Origin: Heloderma charlesbogerti
Taxonomy: Eukaryota; Chordata; Lepidosauria; Squamata; Helodermatidae
DNA length: 64,000 nucleotides
Reading direction: 5' to 3'
Assembly: GCA_026122225.1 (NCBI GenBank)
Contig: JANEZZ010000478.1
Coordinates: forward strand, 310,001 to 374,000
In this document: positions 58,268 through 64,000 of the stretch, piece by piece
Numbering within the stretch: the stretch's first letter is position 1
How the letters are laid out: every line of letters begins with the position of its first letter
The notes under the pieces: model-generated
The model's database searches: none
What the model was told of the DNA's origin: nothing
Seen by the model: the letters and a program-made list of their open reading frames with translations, nothing else
Made by a program: the position numbers and the translations under genes

Positions 58268-61200
58268 CCCACCCATGTGACTTTGTCATTCACATTCTGC
58301 ATGTGACCACATGGCATTGTGACATGGACAAGTGGCTCTCATGCACAGCAATATCAAAATAGAAGGCACCCAGAGGGGGCACTGAATCGCAAATCCATGC
58401 TACTGATGTAGCTGTAATTACAAGTTTGCAGACTGAAATCCAAGTTGCATTCAGAGCTAATACCTTTAGCTAAGAGTTCTAAAGCTACAGTTTGATCCAA
58501 AACAGAATGGTCTAGTCAACCATTTCAGCTCTTCAGTCATGAGAAGGATAAATCTTCAATATGCATCAGTACCCGTAAAACTTGATTTCATATTCTCTGA
58601 ACATATGCCTTCTACGCCTCAAGAGAAATCTCAGAAACTGATAACTACAGAATTAGGTTGCTTTAAGTGTTAGAGTTTTGGGAAATTGCCATAAACACCA
58701 CCGCCAAAAAAAATTTCAGCAAGCTTAAAGTAATACATCCAAAAATCTTCCTCAAAACCAGGGTCCCATGTTTGGGGGGCCTTGTTTTTTGTTTGTTTGT
58801 TTGTTTTTTAAACTAAACCTTATAGGGGCATACAAGATGTACCAGACATTTTCTAAGCACAAAAGAACACACACAGCTGCAAACAGGCAGTCCAAGTCAC
58901 ACAACAGGTAGGTCGGAGACATCCAGGAAATCAAATGAAGAAAGGCACCTTTTATATGCGAATTTAAACTTCAGGTCTCATTAATAAATTTCTATATCAC
59001 CTGAAAGCTTGTGTGCTCCTATGAAGAGGAAAACTGGTACAGTAAGTCGATTATGGCTAGAATCCAAACAGCTCCTTGTGTGAGAGGGCAGGCACTCCTG
59101 TGCACATGACCAACAGTCACTTTTTCCTACCCCTTGCTTCATCCCCCATCCTGCATCCCACACTGCCCCATCCCTTATGAATGACTTTGGGCAGCAGCAG
59201 AAAAAGTGGACAGAAAGTGCATGCAGGTGTTCTTTGTACAACAGTTTGGATCCTGGACATTATTATTTTCTATATTTCTTTTATAATTTGCATATCCTTG
59301 CTATCCTCTCCTCTCATCTATCGACACTGAAGCCAATAGATACTTCAGCTCTGGATGCATCTTCTAACATCCTTTTCCCATTTTCCATCACATTGGTTAG
59401 CTTGGTTAAAAGTTTCAGGTTTTTAAAAACTATAAATGCACTCTAATCAGCAAATGTCTTGTAAATTAAGGAGGGGATCTAGGCTTTTAGGACATGTATA
59501 AATCATGGCACCAAGAAAAACTGAATTTTGAGTTTGGAAGGTCATTTATAATAACAAGGAAACAGAAGAAACTGAACGAGGAGATAGAGAAGCATACAGA
59601 ATTACCACCTAGGAATCATTTAAATGCTAATTAGTAATTGCTTTAGACTCTTGATTCTCCAAATGGAACATACGTAGGTTGTGTGGAATTCATATTTCAG
59701 CCTCACAGGTTTACTTGTTCATCTCAGTAAATGTGGTTTTTTCAAACTCACCATAACACTTGATGTTAGATATATTTCACTAACAACAGTAATATCTATC
59801 CCCCCGCCCCCCCAATTTGGAAGAGAGAGAAAGATGTCTCTCAGAAGGAATGGGTAATTAAGATGTAGTGTAGGCTCCAGACTGACACCCCGGTGTAAAT
59901 ACAGAAAAAAGCTACCTCCTAATCAGCACACCACACCATATTCATGGCATTCAAATAAATACCAACAACTTTTTTCTTTCCTAGAATTACAGCTAAGAGC
60001 TTTCCAACATTCCCAGGGTGGGATACAATAATTGTTATCCTACTTTGAAAATATTCAGGAAGGCACTGCTGATTTTTTACACTATGGGAGTCTCCCTACT
60101 ATATGTATATCCACACCAGAACGCTTGCTTTAAAGAAAATATACAAAATGAAAAGTGTATTTTGAGTGGAAAGGTACACTCAGTGATGAAAGCCAAATGC
60201 TTGTGTTGCTGTACCCTATGTTCAGTGAACTATTTTTTTTTCCCTAGGACTCAGTATCTGTCAATTCTGCCCACTTTCACCCTTGTGTAGGGTATATTTT
60301 GTGGAAATATGGATAAAAGTGGATTGTGGCAGTCTGGGAAAAGAATTGCAAGTCAAGAAAAGATTACTTTTCTACACCTGAAAGACACTGGACAAACTGT
60401 TATGTCTATCTGAAATATTCCGTTAAAAAAATCTGAAAAGTTATCTTCACTGAAAGGTACAGAGATTCTGCCAAACCTCATACATTTACCTTCAATTCAA
60501 GGACAAGCTTTAAGGCCTAGGTTCTTCCTCTTCGTTTTCTTTTTGATGCTGCTGCAGTGGTGACAGATGGAAGGTGTTCTTGGAACACCCACTCTCTCAA
60601 AACCCTCTCCCTATTGGGACAGATGCTTTGGGAAAATTACATTCCCCAGTGCTCCATTCCCATACTGCTCTAGCAGAATTTCAATTTCACATGCCAGGGC
60701 AGGGGCAAAGAGAAGGGGATCAAGCCCTCCCATATCCCCTTTACTGCTCTACCATTTCTGGGTGGGAGACTGGATGAGAGAGGGAGAGCATGCCACTGGA
60801 GCTAATGCAGGCGCCCAGCAGCTGACACCGTCCAGAAAGATTTGGGGCCCTGCAATTATGAGCAGATTTAGAACTCCGGGGATGCATATAAACTAATTCT
60901 CATTGTTACCATAACATTCTTGTGAACATTTTTGTATTCCAAATTCATCCACTGACATACTTCATTCTAGCATTTGCTTTTCTAAATAATCAACCTATTA
61001 AACTTACAGATTATTTGTCAATATCATCCAAACTATGGCTTTGGAAAAGGAAAGCAAAAGTACCTTTCAAATATGGCCTCTCTTCAAATATTGATCTTCA
61101 AAGAATATTGCAATTCCCACAGTTTCTTACACAGCATTAAAAAAACAACAACTGGTCACATCCCATAATCCTTAATTCATTGACATTATACACCCATTGA

Positions 61201-61419
61201 TTTCAAATTTGTCTTCAGGAACAATTTAAACTACAAAACTACAACCACAATAAAATATGCATTGTTTACTCCAGACAATATATGCCAAAATATTATATGG
61301 CAAAGTTACCAGTGCATCATAAAGTAACATATAGTTCATGGAGCACTTGGTCATATTGACATCTTTTGAACTAATCATTCAAAAACAGGATAGTGAATTT
61401 AAAGTTTGGATCCATTTTT

Positions 61420-62030
61420 GTGTAAGCTACAACCTTTGCCATCATTTCTTTTGTTATGTTTACCACAGCATGGTACAGATGGAAGACAGTTTAAATTTGC
61501 TTCGCTTTACCAGTTAAATTCTGTAGTTAATTCAGAAAAACTACAGCTGCCTGGGCTTCAGCTTTTTGTAATAATTATATTCTGTAATCAGTTAAGGGAT
61601 GGCTAGTGTAATAGCAACCCACTTTAATGATCTAGAGCAATCCTCTGACCTGACGTGGTCTTTTGCAATTACTGCAGCTCATCGGTGTGTGCTAAATTAC
61701 GCTGACAATGCTGCCACTCTTAAAGACATCATGCATCCACCCCACTTCGTTAATAGCCAAACTCATGAGATTAGACAACTTATACTGTAGACTGCAGTGA
61801 TTGTATTATCTCCTAAAGGTATGTGTCTAATGGGAATTCTGTCTCATTTAGCCATCACGTTCCAGCTGAAGTACTTTCATCAAGCTGTCAATCATTCCCT
61901 GGATTGTTTTTCAACTTTTGTGAGCCTGCTAAGAAGAGATGGGTGGTGCTTTATCAGACGCTCCAACTTCTACAGGTCAAACTCTGAAATGACCGGCAAG
62001 AAAGGAACTCAGTGAATCAATGAAATCTGA
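61420..62030. promoter_or_regulatory. candidate conserved non-coding element
   Basis: A repeat-free block of normal complexity. It contains a TALE/PBX-type site CTGTCAATCATT (near 61886), GCAATTACTGCAGC and several TAATTA-like cores. No open frame looks coding. It is suggested only by texture and motifs. Confidence 0.22.
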
Positions 62031-62754
62031 GTTGCTGCTAGAGGTGTTTCATCTGAATAAAAATTTATCCCAAGTGATAACTAGGTATTTCTGCAAAATA
62101 TCTTTGTTGTATTTTACACATTCAACACGGTTCATAATAAGTAGAAACAACTCCTAAGACTCAGAGTGAATAGGTAGCAACAAGGAAATTCAAAGCAAGC
62201 AACCACATTCACAACTCATGGATGAAAGTCTCCCATTACTGGCTAAGGCACAGAAGTGGCCACAACCTCACAGGAAATTTTCTATTACCATTATCGACAA
62301 GAGGAAAGTCCTGCTGTGCATGAAGATCAGTTCTGCTGGACCATGGCCTTCAGTATGTGGCCAACTCCACTTCAGTTAAGGAAAGAATACAACAGACAGA
62401 TTGTATTTGATTTGTTTCATTTCTAGTCCACCATATCTAAGAAGCTTGAGGTGAGCAAATATAACCCATATTATATTAACAAAAACCTTGCTGAAAGCCA
62501 ACCAAAATTTTAAGTAGTCTAACACAACTGGAATATGCTTACTTACTGGTTGAAACAAGTGTCACTGTTGTGTGACAGTCATGGAGAATGCCTCCTTGTT
62601 CCCATTCAGTTCCTTTTTTAAAAAAAATGATATTTTATGCTGTTAAATGCTGTGGCAACTGTGGATAGGCTTAAGGCTTCTCTGTTCCCATGTTGGAGTG
62701 AATCCATCTCCTCCTTCAGCAGTTAAGATGTGTGCCAATAGTTTATTCGAACCA

Positions 62755-62826
62755 ACCCCAACCTTGTGCCTTCCAGATGTGTTAAGCTACAACTGCCATC
62801 ATCCACTAGTCAGCATGGCCATTGAG
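62755..62826. mobile_element. fragment of hAT-like MITE
   Basis: CCAACCTTGTGCCTTCCAGA, then CTACAACTGCCATCATCC and AGTCAGCATGGCCATTG is the left half of the element type at 9055-9184 and 28242-28378. The right half is missing. Confidence 0.55.
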
Positions 62827-63359
62827 AGCTTGTTCCATAATAAGTTGATCTTTAAAGTGCCACAAGATTATTTGTTAGAGGGAGAGAGTGTGTGAGTGTG
62901 TGAGAGGGTGGGGGGAGGTTGACAGTGCTTTATGACAGACCCTTCCCCTTTCTCAACTGAATGACTGCTACTCTACTGACTTGTATGGTTGAAAGGCCTA
63001 CTTTCCACAGGGCAAGTGTGCCCCCTCTCCCCACATTAGTAGTCGTCTCCACAGCCACCCTCTTGGTATCTTACTGCTTCATACTTCCCTTCATATTTCC
63101 CTTCATACTACCCTACTTTCCCTTTGTTTTTCCTAGCTTTCCACACTAGACATGACACCATCTGGCAACTAGACCAACTGAGTGAAGATTTGGAGGATCC
63201 AAAGGTCCTCCAAATTTCAGACCAATTTCAGAGCATAGGTGAAATACCTGGATACAAAGATTGGCCCCAAAAGGTCTGTAACTGCTCAGTCCTTTAACCC
63301 CTCTCAGATAAATCACTCCTTTACGATCCCCACCCGCACCTCAACAAGTAATTTAAAAA

Positions 63360-63383
63360 GTGGTGGTGGTGGTGGTGGTGGTG
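63360..63383. repeat. (TGG)8 microsatellite
   Basis: A pure TGG trinucleotide run of about 24 bp. Confidence 0.9.
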
Positions 63384-63716
63384 GAAAAGGGGACCCAATT
63401 TGACTAGCAAGGATGCAGGGCAGCCTCTAGGTCTCTTTGAACATCTACAGTTTTCAGACATACAAAAGGGAGTTAACTTGGGTTTTCCTGAATTGCAAAT
63501 CAGACCAGGGCCAACTATTGCTAGCCACAGACCCCACTTCCAATTCCATGCATCAGTGGGTGTCTCACAAGTTTCTGGCAGTTTCTGTATGAGCACCATG
63601 ACAGTGTTTTTAGAAACCCCACACTTTCTTATGAAAATACAAACTGATAGTAAGCACCACCTGACTGAATAAAAACCTCACTCACTACTTCAGCCAACCC
63701 AGTATAAGGAAACTAT

Positions 63717-63765
63717 GTTAATTGGACTAGGGATTTATCACTGGTTAATTGGACTAGGGATTTAT
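63717..63765. repeat. 27-bp-period tandem duplication
   Basis: GTTAATTGGACTAGGGATTTAT occurs identically at 63717-63738 and 63744-63765, separated by CACTG. Confidence 0.9.
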
Positions 63766-64000
63766 GAGAAAGTAACCACCAAGCACTGCAGAATTCAAGC
63801 CTATCAAGGCCAGAACTTTCAAACTTCATTTTTCATTATGCCTTCCAAGATTATAAGAACGTGCACAAAACCCACTCTACAATTAGGCATATAAGAGAAC
63901 TATGGAAGCAGCTATAGTGACCTTACTTTCTATTGATATTGCAATGTTTTTCTGGATAAAATGTCAAATTTCTAGCTTTCATATCTCAGGCTCAACTTTT

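Larger units (their letters stand above)
40346..64000 (-). other. TMTC2: TMTC2 intron 2 (partial)
   Basis: At least 23.6 kb upstream of the exon 3 acceptor, continuing past the window. The preceding exon, expected to encode the first luminal loop, was not seen on either strand. The intron holds a tandem MITE dimer, a CR1 3' end, a hAT-like element, and a nested stack of an inverted repeat, an LTR and SINEs. No gene is recognisable in 42290-48060, 49300-52490, 54870-57100 or 58300-64000 apart from simple repeats. Confidence 0.8.

Noticed and set aside
40346..64000. Preceding TMTC2 exon encoding the first luminal loop
   Set aside because: No frame with the expected loop and membrane segments was seen on the minus strand.

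Overview
This is a vertebrate nuclear window, almost certainly from a squamate reptile (lizard or snake). Its repeats point there: two BovB (RTE-clade) LINE copies, a CR1-type 3' end, SINEs, hAT-like and Harbinger-like hairpin MITEs, and much microsatellite DNA. The species cannot be named from the sequence. The window is AT-rich and gene-poor.

The only gene I can support is TMTC2 on the minus strand. TMTC2 is an ER membrane protein with tetratricopeptide repeats, from the TMTC family of cadherin O-mannosyltransferases. Five internal coding exons are present, at 39517-40345, 24044-24158, 12320-12405, 10777-10961 and 8068-8146. All have GT/AG junctions and phases that join without a break (1294 bp, 431 codons plus one base). 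By comparison with the human protein they are probably exons 3-7. They encode the DUF1736 region, several membrane segments and the first four to five TPR units. The N-terminal exons lie beyond 64000 and the C-terminal TPR exons lie below position 1.

Everything else is intron. Intron 2 (40346-64000, partial) holds a tandem MITE dimer, a 582-bp hAT-like element with perfect 8-bp target duplications, and a nested stack at 52670-54529: a long inverted repeat, broken by an LTR, itself hit by a 5S-rRNA/CR1 composite SINE, itself hit by a tRNA-derived SINE. Intron 3 (24159-39516) holds two BovB copies, an orphan internal BovB piece, a solo LTR with 5-bp target duplications and several hairpin MITEs. 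Intron 4 (12406-24043) is rich in palindromic MITEs and has one tRNA-derived SINE. Introns 5 and 6 are short. Intron 7 (1-8067, partial) holds one MITE and simple repeats.

I found no bacterial-type systems, CRISPR arrays or intact transposon genes. The most instructive structures are the nested insertion stack, whose intact arm preserves the pre-insertion site, the orphan BovB fragment, and the exon 6 acceptor whose polypyrimidine tract is a (TC)n microsatellite.
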